Shown here: piece after piece, positions 45,251 to 53,661 of the stretch
How positions within the stretch are numbered: position 1 is the stretch's first letter
How the letters are laid out: every line of letters starts with the position of its first letter
NCBI RefSeq assembly: GCF_022419205.1
Contig: NZ_JAJOZU010000003.1
Coordinates: 186,001-250,000, forward strand
Direction: 5' to 3'
Length of the DNA: 64,000 nt
Source of the DNA: Thermomonas alba
GTDB taxonomy: Bacteria; Pseudomonadota; Gammaproteobacteria; Xanthomonadales; Xanthomonadaceae
The notes under the pieces: model-generated
The model's database searches: none
Seen by the model: only the letters and a program-made list of their open reading frames with translations
Told to the model about the DNA's origin: nothing
Position numbers and translations under genes: made by a program

Positions 45251-47239
45251 ATGGCTTATTTCGTCACCGGTGGTACCGGCTTCATCGGCCGCTTTTTGAT
45301 CGAGAACCTGCTCCGGCGCAAGGGCACGATCCACGTGCTGGTGCGCAAGGAGTCGCTGAAGAAGTTCGAAGCGCTGGCGCAGCAGCGCAACTGGGATCGT
45401 AAACGTGTGCTGCCGGTCACGGGCGACATGGGCGCGCCCAACTGCGGGGTCAGCGCCGCCCAGCTGCGGGCGCTGTCCGGCAAGATCCGCCACTTCTTTC
45501 ATCTGGCCGCGATCTACGACCTGACCGCCAGCGCCGAGGCCATGCGGCTGGCCAATGTGGACGGTACCCGGCATGCGCTGGATCTGGCGGCGGCGATCAA
45601 GGCTGGCTGCTTCCATCACGTCAGCTCGATTGCTGCGGCGGGGCTGTATCCAGGGGTGTTCCGCGAGGACATGTTCGAGGAGGCCGAAGGACTGGACGAT
45701 CCCTATCTGCGCACCAAGCATGAATCCGAGGGATTGGTGCGCGGCGAGTCCCGGATCAAATGGCGGATCTACCGCCCCGGCATGGTGGTGGGGCATTCGC
45801 AGACCGGCGAGATCGACAAGATCGATGGCCCGTATTACTTCTTCACCTTTCTCAAAAAGCTGCGTCAGGCACTGCCGCCATGGATGCCGATGCTGGGCAT
45901 CGAGGGCGGACGCATCAATATCGTGCCGGTCGATTTCGTGGCCGCCGCGCTCGATCACATCGCGCACAAACCCCGCCTGGACGGCCATTGCTTCCACCTC
46001 ACCGATCCCGAGCCGCTGCGCGTTGGCGAGGTGCTGAACATATTTGCGCGCGCCGGGCATGCGCCGGAGATGAGCATGCGCATCGACGCGCGCATGTTCG
46101 CGTTCATCCCGGGCAGCGTGCGCATGGCGGTCGGCAGCCTGCCGCCCGTGCGCCGGATCATGACCATGCTGCTGCGCGACTTCCGCATCCCCAAGGAGGT
46201 CTTCAAGTTCATCACCTACCCGACCCGCTTCGACAATCGCGAGGCCGAACGCGCGCTCAAGGGTAGCGGGATTGCGGTGCCGCGCCTGGAAGACTACGCC
46301 TGGCGGCTGTGGGACTACTGGGAGCGTCATCTCGATCCCGATCTGTTCGTCGATCGCAGCCTGAAGGGCACGGTTCAGGGCAAGGTGGTGGTGATCACGG
46401 GCGGCTCCTCAGGGATTGGCCTGGCCACCGCGCAAAAGGTGGCGGCAGCGGGCGCCATCACGGTGATCGTGGCGCGCGGGCAGGAAGAGTTGTTCCGCGC
46501 CCGGGACGAAATGAATGCCGCCGGCGGCAAGGTATTCGCCTATACCGCCGATCTCTCCGACATGGCCGACTGCGATCGCCTGGTGGAGACCGTGCTCAAG
46601 GAGCATGGGCACGTGGACATCCTGGTCAACAACGCCGGGCGGTCGATCCGGCGCTCGATCGAGCTGAGCTTCGACCGGTTCCACGATTTCGAGCGCACGA
46701 TGCAGCTGAACTATTTCGGCAGCCTGCGCCTGATCATGGGCTTTTTGCCGACCATGATCGAGCGCCGCAAGGGGCACATCATCAACATCAGCTCGATCGG
46801 CGTGTTGGCCAACTCTCCACGGTTTTCCGCCTATGTGGCCAGCAAGGCCGCGCTGGACGCCTTCAGCCGCTGCGCGCAGGGCGAACTGTCGGGCAAGGGC
46901 ATCAGCTTCACCACCATCAACATGCCGCTGGTGAAAACCCCGATGATCGCGCCCACCAAAGTCTATGAAAACGTGCCGACGCTGACCCCGGATGAGGCCG
47001 CTGACCTGGTGGTGAAGGGCATCATCGAGAAGCCCAGCCGGATCGCCACCCGCCTGGGAATCTTCGCGGCGCTGGTCAACGCGTTGGCGCCAAAGGCCTA
47101 CGAGGCGGTGATGAACACCGCGTTCGAGCTGTTCCCGGATTCAGCGGCGGCCAAGGGCGACAAGACTGCGCTGCGTGATGAGACGCCGAGTCAGGAGCAG
47201 ATTGCGTTCGCCGCGTTGATGCGCGGGGTGCATTGGTGA
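45251..47239 (+). CDS. Bifunctional fatty acyl-CoA reductase (two-domain, alcohol-forming type)
   Basis: A 662-residue protein built of two nucleotide-binding halves. Residues about 1-365 form an extended SDR thioester reductase (VTGGTGFIGRF at 5-15, YLRTKHESE holding a Tyr-x3-Lys pair, GIEGGRINIVPVDFV). Residues about 375-660 form a classical SDR (GGSSGIG near 384, VNNAGRS, YVASKAALDAF). Length and wording closely follow the Marinobacter Maqu_2507-type enzyme, which takes acyl-CoA through the aldehyde to the fatty alcohol for wax ester synthesis; that comparison is from memory. CGGGGAG precedes the ATG. No wax synthase gene is in the window. Confidence 0.87.
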   Translation: MAYFVTGGTGFIGRFLIENLLRRKGTIHVLVRKESLKKFEALAQQRNWDRKRVLPVTGDMGAPNCGVSAAQLRALSGKIRHFFHLAAIYDLTASAEAMRLANVDGTRHALDLAAAIKAGCFHHVSSIAAAGLYPGVFREDMFEEAEGLDDPYLRTKHESEGLVRGESRIKWRIYRPGMVVGHSQTGEIDKIDGPYYFFTFLKKLRQALPPWMPMLGIEGGRINIVPVDFVAAALDHIAHKPRLDGHCFHLTDPEPLRVGEVLNIFARAGHAPEMSMRIDARMFAFIPGSVRMAVGSLPPVRRIMTMLLRDFRIPKEVFKFITYPTRFDNREAERALKGSGIAVPRLEDYAWRLWDYWERHLDPDLFVDRSLKGTVQGKVVVITGGSSGIGLATAQKVAAAGAITVIVARGQEELFRARDEMNAAGGKVFAYTADLSDMADCDRLVETVLKEHGHVDILVNNAGRSIRRSIELSFDRFHDFERTMQLNYFGSLRLIMGFLPTMIERRKGHIINISSIGVLANSPRFSAYVASKAALDAFSRCAQGELSGKGISFTTINMPLVKTPMIAPTKVYENVPTLTPDEAADLVVKGIIEKPSRIATRLGIFAALVNALAPKAYEAVMNTAFELFPDSAAAKGDKTALRDETPSQEQIAFAALMRGVHW

Positions 47240-47246
47240 GGGAGAA

Positions 47247-47267
47247 GGCGCCGGCATGGCCGGCGCC
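47247..47267. terminator. Hairpin between convergent genes
   Basis: GGCGCCGGC (47247-47255) and GCCGGCGCC (47259-47267) form a perfect nine-pair stem with a 3-base loop, between the stops of the acyl-CoA reductase and the Mrr-like gene. There is no T tract, so it may be a weak or factor-assisted terminator for both. Confidence 0.45.
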
Positions 47268-47288
47268 GGGACTTGCGCTGTTCGCTGG

Positions 47289-48251
47289 TCAGTAAGTGCG
47301 GCACTGCTTGAAGCGCACCGGCTTCTTGCTGCCCGCGGGCGGCTGCAGCTGCAGGCGTGAAGAGGCCAGTTCCGGATAGCGTTCCAGCAGCGGGCACAGC
47401 TCGTTCATCGGGTCGGCGTTTTCGCTGCTCAGATACACCAGCAAGGTGGACTGGGTGGACCATAGCGCGCGATCGACCCCGAACAGGGTGGAAATGGCGT
47501 TGGCGGCCTCGCGCCGGCGCTGCTCGAGCTGAGCCGGATCGGTGGGAATCGCCTCCATCGCTTTCGGCGCGGGCGCGGTGGCACCGACCCGCGCGATGGT
47601 CGGAGGCGGAGGCGGCATGTCGTCTGCAGCACCGCCCTCCGGCAGCAGGGCCAGCGCGAGTGCCCACACCAGCGCGCCGATCATCGCGGCGCCACCCCAG
47701 GCCAGCAGCTGCGGGTTGCGCTTCTGCGCGGCGGTCGGCGCCGGCGGCGTTGGTTCTTCCGCGGAGGCGACATAAGGACGCACCTCCGGCCACAGCGTTT
47801 CGCCATCGATCAGCTCGATGTCCTGCTGCAGCGCCAGACGCGTGGCCTCTTCGTCGAACCGGCCGGGCGTGACCACGATCACCCGGGTGGCGCCGCGCAG
47901 GGTCGCGGCCTTGGACAGCCCCAGCAGCGGCGCTGCTCCAACCACCGAGGCGGTGCCGTACTTGCAGGAAAGCAGCGTACGCTCGCCGTCGCGTTCGAGC
48001 AGGATGTCGCTGCCGTTGGTGGGAATGCCGTCGGCCGGCATGCCGTCTTCGATCACCGGGTCGAAGCCGCGCGCATGCATGGCCTGCAGCACCAGCTTGG
48101 CGAACTCGCGCCAGTGCAGTTTTGCAAGCTGATCGGCACCGCGTGGTTGCGGCTGATTGGCCAGGCGGGCGGCGCTGTTGCGCTGCAGCCAGTAAGTCAA
48201 CCCAAAGCCGGCCAGAACGAATGCGAACAGGGCGATGACGATCGCGATCAT
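47289..48251 (-). CDS. Membrane-anchored Mrr-like nuclease-fold protein
   Basis: A 320-residue protein with one N-terminal membrane helix (residues 2-22), a domain of the Mrr/restriction endonuclease fold (about 40-160), a second membrane helix (about 185-205) and a Pro-rich linker leading to a periplasmic or cytoplasmic C-terminal part. In the nuclease core the aspartate of NGSDILLERDGERTLLSCKYG is present, but the usual Gln/Glu-x-Lys is Ser-Cys-Lys, so catalysis is doubtful. Such proteins are typical of Xanthomonadaceae genomes and their function is not known to me. It is unlikely to be a working restriction enzyme. Confidence 0.75.
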   Translation of the reverse strand: MIAIVIALFAFVLAGFGLTYWLQRNSAARLANQPQPRGADQLAKLHWREFAKLVLQAMHARGFDPVIEDGMPADGIPTNGSDILLERDGERTLLSCKYGTASVVGAAPLLGLSKAATLRGATRVIVVTPGRFDEEATRLALQQDIELIDGETLWPEVRPYVASAEEPTPPAPTAAQKRNPQLLAWGGAAMIGALVWALALALLPEGGAADDMPPPPPTIARVGATAPAPKAMEAIPTDPAQLEQRRREAANAISTLFGVDRALWSTQSTLLVYLSSENADPMNELCPLLERYPELASSRLQLQPPAGSKKPVRFKQCRTY

Positions 48252-48350
48252 GTGTAAGCGGTGCCAGAGAGTCGGGGGATTTGAGGGGCGCCACTATACG
48301 GCAGACACGCTATTCGAGGGCGAATCGGGACATCTCGGGGGAAATGGGGT

Positions 48351-48383
48351 TGCAAACGAAACGCCCCCGCAGGGCGGGGGCGT
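48351..48383 (-). terminator. Terminator of the phasin gene
   Basis: A ten-base-pair stem (48361-48370 with 48374-48383) with a 3-base loop is followed on the minus strand by a T-rich run (TTTCGTTT). It lies 66 bases past the phasin stop and before the Mrr-like gene. Confidence 0.75.
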
Positions 48384-48448
48384 GTTTCCGTCGGCGACGA
48401 CGCGTCGGCTCGCCCCGAGGATGGGCCTCAAGCCGCCGTTTCGGGCGC

Positions 48449-49162
48449 TTATTGAGCCTCGCTTGCCGGGGCTGCCGGCTTGGCCGGCGCATCCTCGGCC
48501 TTGGCGGTGGCGACCTTCGCGGGCGCGGCCTTGGGCGCAGCCTTGGCTGGCGCGCGCGCCGGGCTCACGGCCTTGGTCGCCTTCTTCGCAGACTTGGCAG
48601 ACTTGGGCTTGGCCGTCTGTGCGGATGCGGCGCGCGCGGGCGCAGCCTTGCCCGGCTTGTCTGCGCCGGCCTTGCGCACGGCTTCGGTCAACCGCTCGAC
48701 CCGCTCGCTGAGCGCCCGCAGGTCGTCGCGGCTAGGCACGCCCAGTTTCACCAGCGCGCGCTGGACGCGCTCTTCGAACACTTTCTCCAGCTTGTCCCAG
48801 GTGTCCGCGGCACGCTCGCGCGCGCTGTCGACTTGATCCTCGACCGCTTCGCGCACGGCGCTGGCGCGACGACCGGCGAACTGTCGCGCGGTCTGCTCCA
48901 GCGACAGGCCATCGCGAACCAGCGTCTCGAACAGCTTGCCGCCCTCGGCCTGGGCACGCGTCAGGGCGCCCATGCCGGCCAGCCAGATCTGCTGCGCGGA
49001 TTCGGTCAGGCTCTTGGGATTGAATGCGACGTGCAGCTTGCTGGTGGCGCCGGTCTTGCCGGTTCCGCGGGCCGGCTTGGTCTTGGCGCTGCGCGCGGTC
49101 TTGCCCGGCTTGGCGCCGATGCTACGTGTGGACTTGGCGGCGGTTTTCTTCAGTTTTGCCAT
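48449..49162 (-). CDS. Phasin-like protein with histone H1-like tail
   Basis: A 237-residue protein of the PhaF/PhaI family. A basic Lys/Ala-rich N-terminus (1-45) precedes the phasin core (FNPKSLTESAQQIWLAGMGALTRAQAEGGKLFETLV, about 48-85), then a long helical coiled-coil stretch to about 165, and finally a Lys/Ala/Pro repeat tail resembling histone H1. Phasins coat polyhydroxyalkanoate granules; the tail can bind DNA. GGGAGG precedes the ATG at 49162. No synthase gene is nearby, but another granule-related gene lies at 52.2 kb. Confidence 0.88.
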   Translation of the reverse strand: MAKLKKTAAKSTRSIGAKPGKTARSAKTKPARGTGKTGATSKLHVAFNPKSLTESAQQIWLAGMGALTRAQAEGGKLFETLVRDGLSLEQTARQFAGRRASAVREAVEDQVDSARERAADTWDKLEKVFEERVQRALVKLGVPSRDDLRALSERVERLTEAVRKAGADKPGKAAPARAASAQTAKPKSAKSAKKATKAVSPARAPAKAAPKAAPAKVATAKAEDAPAKPAAPASEAQ

Positions 49163-49237
49163 GATGGAGCCTCCCGGCGTCATTCGGACGCGTGTGGTGT
49201 GGATTCCACGGCAGGATCGGCGCGCTGTCTAGAGCAT

Positions 49238-50503
49238 TCACACCATGCGCTGGCGATGCAGATCGCGTTCGAGATCGTCCAAGGTACGCTCGAGACAGGC
49301 CAGCGATGCGGGCAGGCGTCGAGCCGGCGGCAGATGCGCCACGATCGAGCGCGGGCGGTCGGCGATCACCTCCTCGCGCAGGCGGATGCCGTGCCGCGCC
49401 AGCAACGGTTCCAGCTGCGCGCGGCGGCGACGCAGGTCGGCCAAGGTGTTGCGGTAGGCCAGCTGCGAGATGCGGCGGCGTGCCGAGAAGCTGAAGATAT
49501 TGGTGTAGAACAGTTCGCGGTCGCCGGCGTTGGGCTCGAACACCAGCTGGTCGATTCCCGGGTACTGCTGCGGATAGCGCGCCAGCCCGACCTGCATGCG
49601 CGACTGCAGCATGGTGCGCAGGGTCTGCGAAAGCACCCCGGGCAGCCCGCCCTGGGCGATCCGGCGGTCGCTGAAGCGGTGGGTCTGCGCGTCCTCGTTG
49701 GCATCGGTGCCTGGATTGAACGGCACCAGCGGATTGATCCCCAGCATCAGGTCGATGCCGCGCTCGAGCACCATCGAGGCATGCATGGTGCGGCGCAGGG
49801 CGCCGTCCACCACGTGGCGCACGCGGCCGCGGCGGTCGCGCAGTTCCACCGGCGGATAGAGCCCCGGCAGCGCGGCGCTGGCCTGCACCGCGCGTGAGAT
49901 CGGGACATCGTCCCAGCCGGGCGCGCCGAAGGGAATGGTCTCGCCGCTGTCCAGGTCCACCCCGATCACATACAGCGGGCGTGCGAGCGTGCGGAAGTCA
50001 TTGTGGCGGCCGCATCTCGTGAAGATCTCGCGTAGGAAGCGTTCGACCGCGTCGTTGTCGAACAACCCGGTTGGCACCAGGCTGCCGGCGCGCGTCAGCA
50101 GATCTGACCAGCGCGAATCGGTCCGGCCGGACCACACATCGCGCAGCAGGCGCGCCCCGATTCTCGGCAGCAAGGCCGCACGTTCGAGATACTCGCGCAG
50201 CGCCGGGCGCAGGAAGGTTTCCGGGCGGAAGCGCACGTCCGGATCATCGCCGGTGATGAAGATCCGGCACAGAGTGGCGGTGTCCATGCCGTTGGCCAGC
50301 CCGGCGGCGAAGAAGGCGCCAGAGCTGACCCCGACGTAGCTGTCCAGACGCGTGAGGTCGAGCCCTTCGCAGGCTTCATCCAGCGCGCGCAGCGCCCCCA
50401 ACTCGTACATCGCGCCGACCGGGCCGCCGCCGGCGATCGCAAGGCCGATCCGGGGCGGCCGATGGGGAGGGCGCGGGGACTGGGCGGCGTGCAGGGACAG
50501 CAT
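49238..50503 (-). CDS. Patatin-like phospholipase
   Basis: A 421-residue serine hydrolase of the patatin family. The oxyanion loop AGGGPVGAMYELG is near residue 25, the nucleophile serine is in GVSSGA near 60, and the catalytic aspartate is in VVDGALRR near 235. There is no signal peptide or beta-barrel, so it is probably a cytoplasmic lipase. The start at 50503 sits just before the conserved glycine loop; the frame stays open upstream but without homology. It is divergent from the next gene over 90 bases. Confidence 0.88.
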   Translation of the reverse strand: MLSLHAAQSPRPPHRPPRIGLAIAGGGPVGAMYELGALRALDEACEGLDLTRLDSYVGVSSGAFFAAGLANGMDTATLCRIFITGDDPDVRFRPETFLRPALREYLERAALLPRIGARLLRDVWSGRTDSRWSDLLTRAGSLVPTGLFDNDAVERFLREIFTRCGRHNDFRTLARPLYVIGVDLDSGETIPFGAPGWDDVPISRAVQASAALPGLYPPVELRDRRGRVRHVVDGALRRTMHASMVLERGIDLMLGINPLVPFNPGTDANEDAQTHRFSDRRIAQGGLPGVLSQTLRTMLQSRMQVGLARYPQQYPGIDQLVFEPNAGDRELFYTNIFSFSARRRISQLAYRNTLADLRRRRAQLEPLLARHGIRLREEVIADRPRSIVAHLPPARRLPASLACLERTLDDLERDLHRQRMV

Positions 50504-50593
50504 GCGGTGAGGCAGGAGCGACGGATGCGGTGAGTGTATACCGTTGCGTATGGGGTGTTGCGTCGCGGCCGCGCTCGGCCCGACACTGCCGGC

Positions 50594-51319
50594 ATGGTTA
50601 CCCGTTCCAATCTGCAGACGCGACTGCAACGGCGTCTGCGGCTGTATCAGCGTCTGTGCGATCCCGCCTGCGAGCCGCGCAACCGCCTGCCGTGGCTGCC
50701 CCGTCTGCAGCGCTGGCAGGCGCAGCGGCTGGCGCGCAGTTTCGCTCCCTTCCTGCAGGATCCGGCACAGCGGCCGGCGGCACGGTTTTTCCTCAGCGAC
50801 GTGTATGGCGATCAGGATTTCAGCCAGCGCGATGCCGACATCGCGCGGGTGCTGCCGCTGATGCAGCGGCTGTTGCCCGAGTCCTTGCTGCGGACGCTGG
50901 CCGATGCGATCGCGCTGGCGGCGCTCAGCCATGCCTTCGACCTGCGCATGGCGCAGGCGCTGCACGCACTCGCGCCGTCCGGGCGGGGGTTGGACGCGGA
51001 GCTGTACGCGCAGGCTTATCGCCGGGTCGGGCATCCGCGTCTGCGCGCGCGCCAGATCGCATTGATCGAGGCGGTCGGGCATGGGCTGGACACAGCCCTG
51101 CGCATGCCGGGCGTGCGGCGTCTGCTGCGGCTGTCGCGGCGGCCAGCGCACGCGGCTGGCTTGGGCACCCTGCAATCATTTCTCGAACGCGGGTTCGAGG
51201 CATTCGCCGCGCTTGGGGATGCGCAGGGCTTTCTCGCTCAGATTCGGGATGCCGAGACGCAGGTGATGCGGCGTCTGCTGGTGGGCGATCCGGATCCCTT
51301 CGGCTTCGCAAGCGCGTGA
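50594..51319 (+). CDS. Conserved hypothetical protein (FFLSDVYG motif)
   Basis: A 241-residue, arginine- and leucine-rich, all-helical soluble protein. A distinctive stretch near residues 60-95 (AARFFLSDVYGDQDFSQRD, then LPLMQRLLP) identifies it as a member of a conserved proteobacterial family of unknown function that I have seen beside lipid and regulatory genes. No catalytic motif is evident. The start at 50594 is preferred over an upstream Met because the family N-terminus (LQRRLRLYQRL) follows shortly after. Confidence 0.72.
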   Translation: MVTRSNLQTRLQRRLRLYQRLCDPACEPRNRLPWLPRLQRWQAQRLARSFAPFLQDPAQRPAARFFLSDVYGDQDFSQRDADIARVLPLMQRLLPESLLRTLADAIALAALSHAFDLRMAQALHALAPSGRGLDAELYAQAYRRVGHPRLRARQIALIEAVGHGLDTALRMPGVRRLLRLSRRPAHAAGLGTLQSFLERGFEAFAALGDAQGFLAQIRDAETQVMRRLLVGDPDPFGFASA

Positions 51320-51329
51320 AGCGGGATTT

Positions 51330-52109
51330 TCAGCGCGCGCCAAACACCAGCAGCGCCCACAGGGCTGCGGCCAATAGCAGCGCGGCCACCAATAGCCACG
51401 GCACGCGCTGCGTCCAGTGCGGCGGGGCGGGCGTGGGGGACGCCGACGGCGGGGGCGACGGGGTGCTGCGGTTGGTGGGGGGCGGGCCTTCCAGCACGAA
51501 CCGGTGGCGCCCGCCGAAGACGATCTGATCGCCCGCTTGCAGCAATGCCTGCCGCACGGGCGTGCCGTTCACCATGACTTCGGAGGCGGTGCGATGCAGC
51601 AGCACCTGATCTTCGACCGGCTCCAGCACGGCCTGTTCCGGCGCAATGCCATGGCCTTCGAGGTGTAGATCAACGCCTGCCGCGCTGCCGACCCGGCGCG
51701 GCCTTTCCAGACTCAGGCTGCGGCCGTGGTGATCGCCTCCGATGCCGCGCAGGGCCAGGCGGAGCGCGGTCGCGCAGGGGTCGGCGGGAGCGGCCGCGAC
51801 GCGCGGCAGCGGCGCAGCGTCCCGGCGCGCCCCGATCAGCAGCAACTCGCGGCCTTCCACGTGGATGCAGTCGCCGGGGCGCAGCATGGCCAGCTGCTGC
51901 ACCGGGCGGCCATTGACGTGCACGCCGCGCACGCCCGGCGCCACGGTCATCCAGAGGCCGCGCCGGTCGTGACACAGCTGCAGCAGCCACGGTTCATCGC
52001 TGGCGACCGGCACCAGCCCATCGCCCTGGCGCGCCAGGGCGTGCACGCCGGTCTCCAGCGGCAGATCGGGGTGGGAGTCGTCGCAGAAACGCAGGCGCAG
52101 GGCAGTCAT
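51330..52109 (-). CDS. Double FHA-domain membrane protein
   Basis: A 259-residue protein with two forkhead-associated folds: the first near residues 15-90 (VHVNGRPV, LRPGDCIHV), the second near 120-205 (RRVGSAAGVDLHLEGHGIAPEQAVL, VMVNGTPVRQ, LQAGDQIVFGG). A Pro-rich linker and a single C-terminal membrane helix (about 235-256) follow. FHA domains bind phosphothreonine; the typical Gly-Arg of the binding loop is degenerate here. A signalling or scaffold role is probable but undefined. It converges with the gene at 50594 with 10 bases between them. Confidence 0.82.
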   Translation of the reverse strand: MTALRLRFCDDSHPDLPLETGVHALARQGDGLVPVASDEPWLLQLCHDRRGLWMTVAPGVRGVHVNGRPVQQLAMLRPGDCIHVEGRELLLIGARRDAAPLPRVAAAPADPCATALRLALRGIGGDHHGRSLSLERPRRVGSAAGVDLHLEGHGIAPEQAVLEPVEDQVLLHRTASEVMVNGTPVRQALLQAGDQIVFGGRHRFVLEGPPPTNRSTPSPPPSASPTPAPPHWTQRVPWLLVAALLLAAALWALLVFGAR

Positions 52110-52215
52110 CGCCGCGCAATCTAGCACGTGCGCGCGGAGAATCCGGTTGTCGCCTGCGGTCGGCTGCCGGCAGAATGCGGTATCCCGCAACGCTGAAAAT
52201 GCCGAAAGCGCCCTC

Positions 52216-52488
52216 ATGTCCCGCATCGACATCCGCCACGCCCACGCCCTGTCCAAAGCCCAGGCCCGCAAGGCGGTGGAGGAGGTGGCGCGCAAGCTCG
52301 AGGAACGCTTCGCTCTGGACTGCGTCTGGCAGGGCGATACCCTCCATTTCTCCCGCTCCGGGGTGGATGGCCATATCGAAGTGCAGGACAAGGGGCTGCA
52401 CGTGCATGCCAAGCTGGGATTCTTGGCGGCGATGTTCAAGGAGCCGATCGAGGCCGAAATCCGGCGGGTGCTCAAAGAGCGCTTCTGA
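52216..52488 (+). CDS. Polyhydroxyalkanoic acid system family protein
   Basis: A 90-residue protein of the PHA_gran_rgn family, named for its presence in PHA granule systems but without a known activity. Its landmarks are IDIRHAHALSKAQARKAVEEVA, the amphipathic strand DTLHFSRSGVDGHIEV, and LGFLAAMFKEPIEAEIRRVLKERF. It is soluble and may bind lipid or hydrophobic surfaces. It lies upstream of serC by 87 bases, where CATACT could be part of a serC promoter. Confidence 0.85.
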   Translation: MSRIDIRHAHALSKAQARKAVEEVARKLEERFALDCVWQGDTLHFSRSGVDGHIEVQDKGLHVHAKLGFLAAMFKEPIEAEIRRVLKERF

Positions 52489-52575
52489 CGTCCGCCCCGT
52501 GGGCGCACAGGATTTCGCGCTTTTTGCGCTGCGGCATACTTGCAGTTTGTCCGAAACGGCTGGAACCCACATCCG

Positions 52576-53661
52576 ATGACCCGCGCCTACAACTTCAGTC
52601 CCGGGCCGGCGATGCTGCCCGAGCCAGTATTGCGGCAGGCGCAGGCCACGCTGCTGGAATACCCCGACGCCGGGGCGTCGATCCTGGAGATCAGCCACCG
52701 CGGGCCGGAGTTCATCGCGGTCGCGCGCCAGGCCGAGGCCGATCTGCGCGCGCTGCTGACGATCCCGGACGACTACGCGGTGCTGTTCACGGCGGGTGGC
52801 GCGACCACGGTGCAGGCGCTGCTGCCGCTCAACTTTGCCGCGCCTGGCCAGCCCTGCGACTACGTGATCAGCGGGCACTGGGGAAAAACCGCGCTGAAGC
52901 AGGCCGCGCCCTGCGTGGAGGCGCGCATCGCCGCCAGCAGCGAGGCCGGCGGCTTCCGCGACCTGCCGTCGCGCGATTCCTGGCAGCTTTCGGCGGATGC
53001 GGCCTATGTGCACGTCACTGCCAACGAGACCATCCACGGTGTCGAGTGGCGCGATATCCCAGATTCCGGTCATGCGCCGCTGGTGGCCGACTTCAGCTCC
53101 TCGATCGCCTCCGAGCCGCTGGACGTGACGAAGTTCGGCGTGATCTATGCCGGGGCGCAGAAAAACCTCGGGCCGGTGGGCATCACCGTGGTCATCATTC
53201 GCCGCGACCTGCTGGAGCGCACGGGCCAGGCGCGCGCCCCGATCCTCGACTACCGCGCCCAGCTGGCGGCCGAGTCGATGCTCAACACCCCGCCGAGCTG
53301 GAACTGGTACGTGCTGGGTCTGACCGTGAAGTGGATGCTGGATGAGGGCGGCGTGTCCGAGTTCGCCCGCCGCAACGCGCGCAAGGCGGCGCTGCTGTAT
53401 GCCGCCATCGATGGCTCTGGTGGGTTCTATCGCAACGAAGTCGCTCCGGTTGCGCGTTCGCGCATGAACGTGCCGTTCTTCCTGCACGATCCGGCGCTGG
53501 ATTCGGTGTTTCTGGCCGAAGCCAGACAGGCCGGGTTGATTGGTTTGAAGGGCCACCGTGTGCTCGGCGGAATGCGCGCCTCGCTCTACAACGCGATGCC
53601 GGAGGACGGCGTGGCGGCCTTGGTCGGGTTCATGCGCGATTTCCAGCAGCGCCATGGCTGA
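52576..53661 (+). CDS. serC: Phosphoserine aminotransferase SerC
   Basis: SerC makes phosphoserine from phosphohydroxypyruvate and also serves pyridoxal phosphate synthesis. The 361-residue enzyme begins [15 protein letters not shown] and carries the pyridoxal lysine in [12 protein letters not shown] near residue 198, with the cofactor site at TAGGATT and [10 protein letters not shown]. Its length matches the family. The stop overlaps the aroA start, reproducing the serC-aroA pairing of many gammaproteobacteria. Confidence 0.97.
   Translation: MTRAYNFSPGPAMLPEPVLRQAQATLLEYPDAGASILEISHRGPEFIAVARQAEADLRALLTIPDDYAVLFTAGGATTVQALLPLNFAAPGQPCDYVISGHWGKTALKQAAPCVEARIAASSEAGGFRDLPSRDSWQLSADAAYVHVTANETIHGVEWRDIPDSGHAPLVADFSSSIASEPLDVTKFGVIYAGAQKNLGPVGITVVIIRRDLLERTGQARAPILDYRAQLAAESMLNTPPSWNWYVLGLTVKWMLDEGGVSEFARRNARKAALLYAAIDGSGGFYRNEVAPVARSRMNVPFFLHDPALDSVFLAEARQAGLIGLKGHRVLGGMRASLYNAMPEDGVAALVGFMRDFQQRHG

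Noticed and set aside
47289-48251. Restriction-modification system
   Set aside because: There is no methyltransferase or specificity gene nearby, and the nuclease motif is degenerate.
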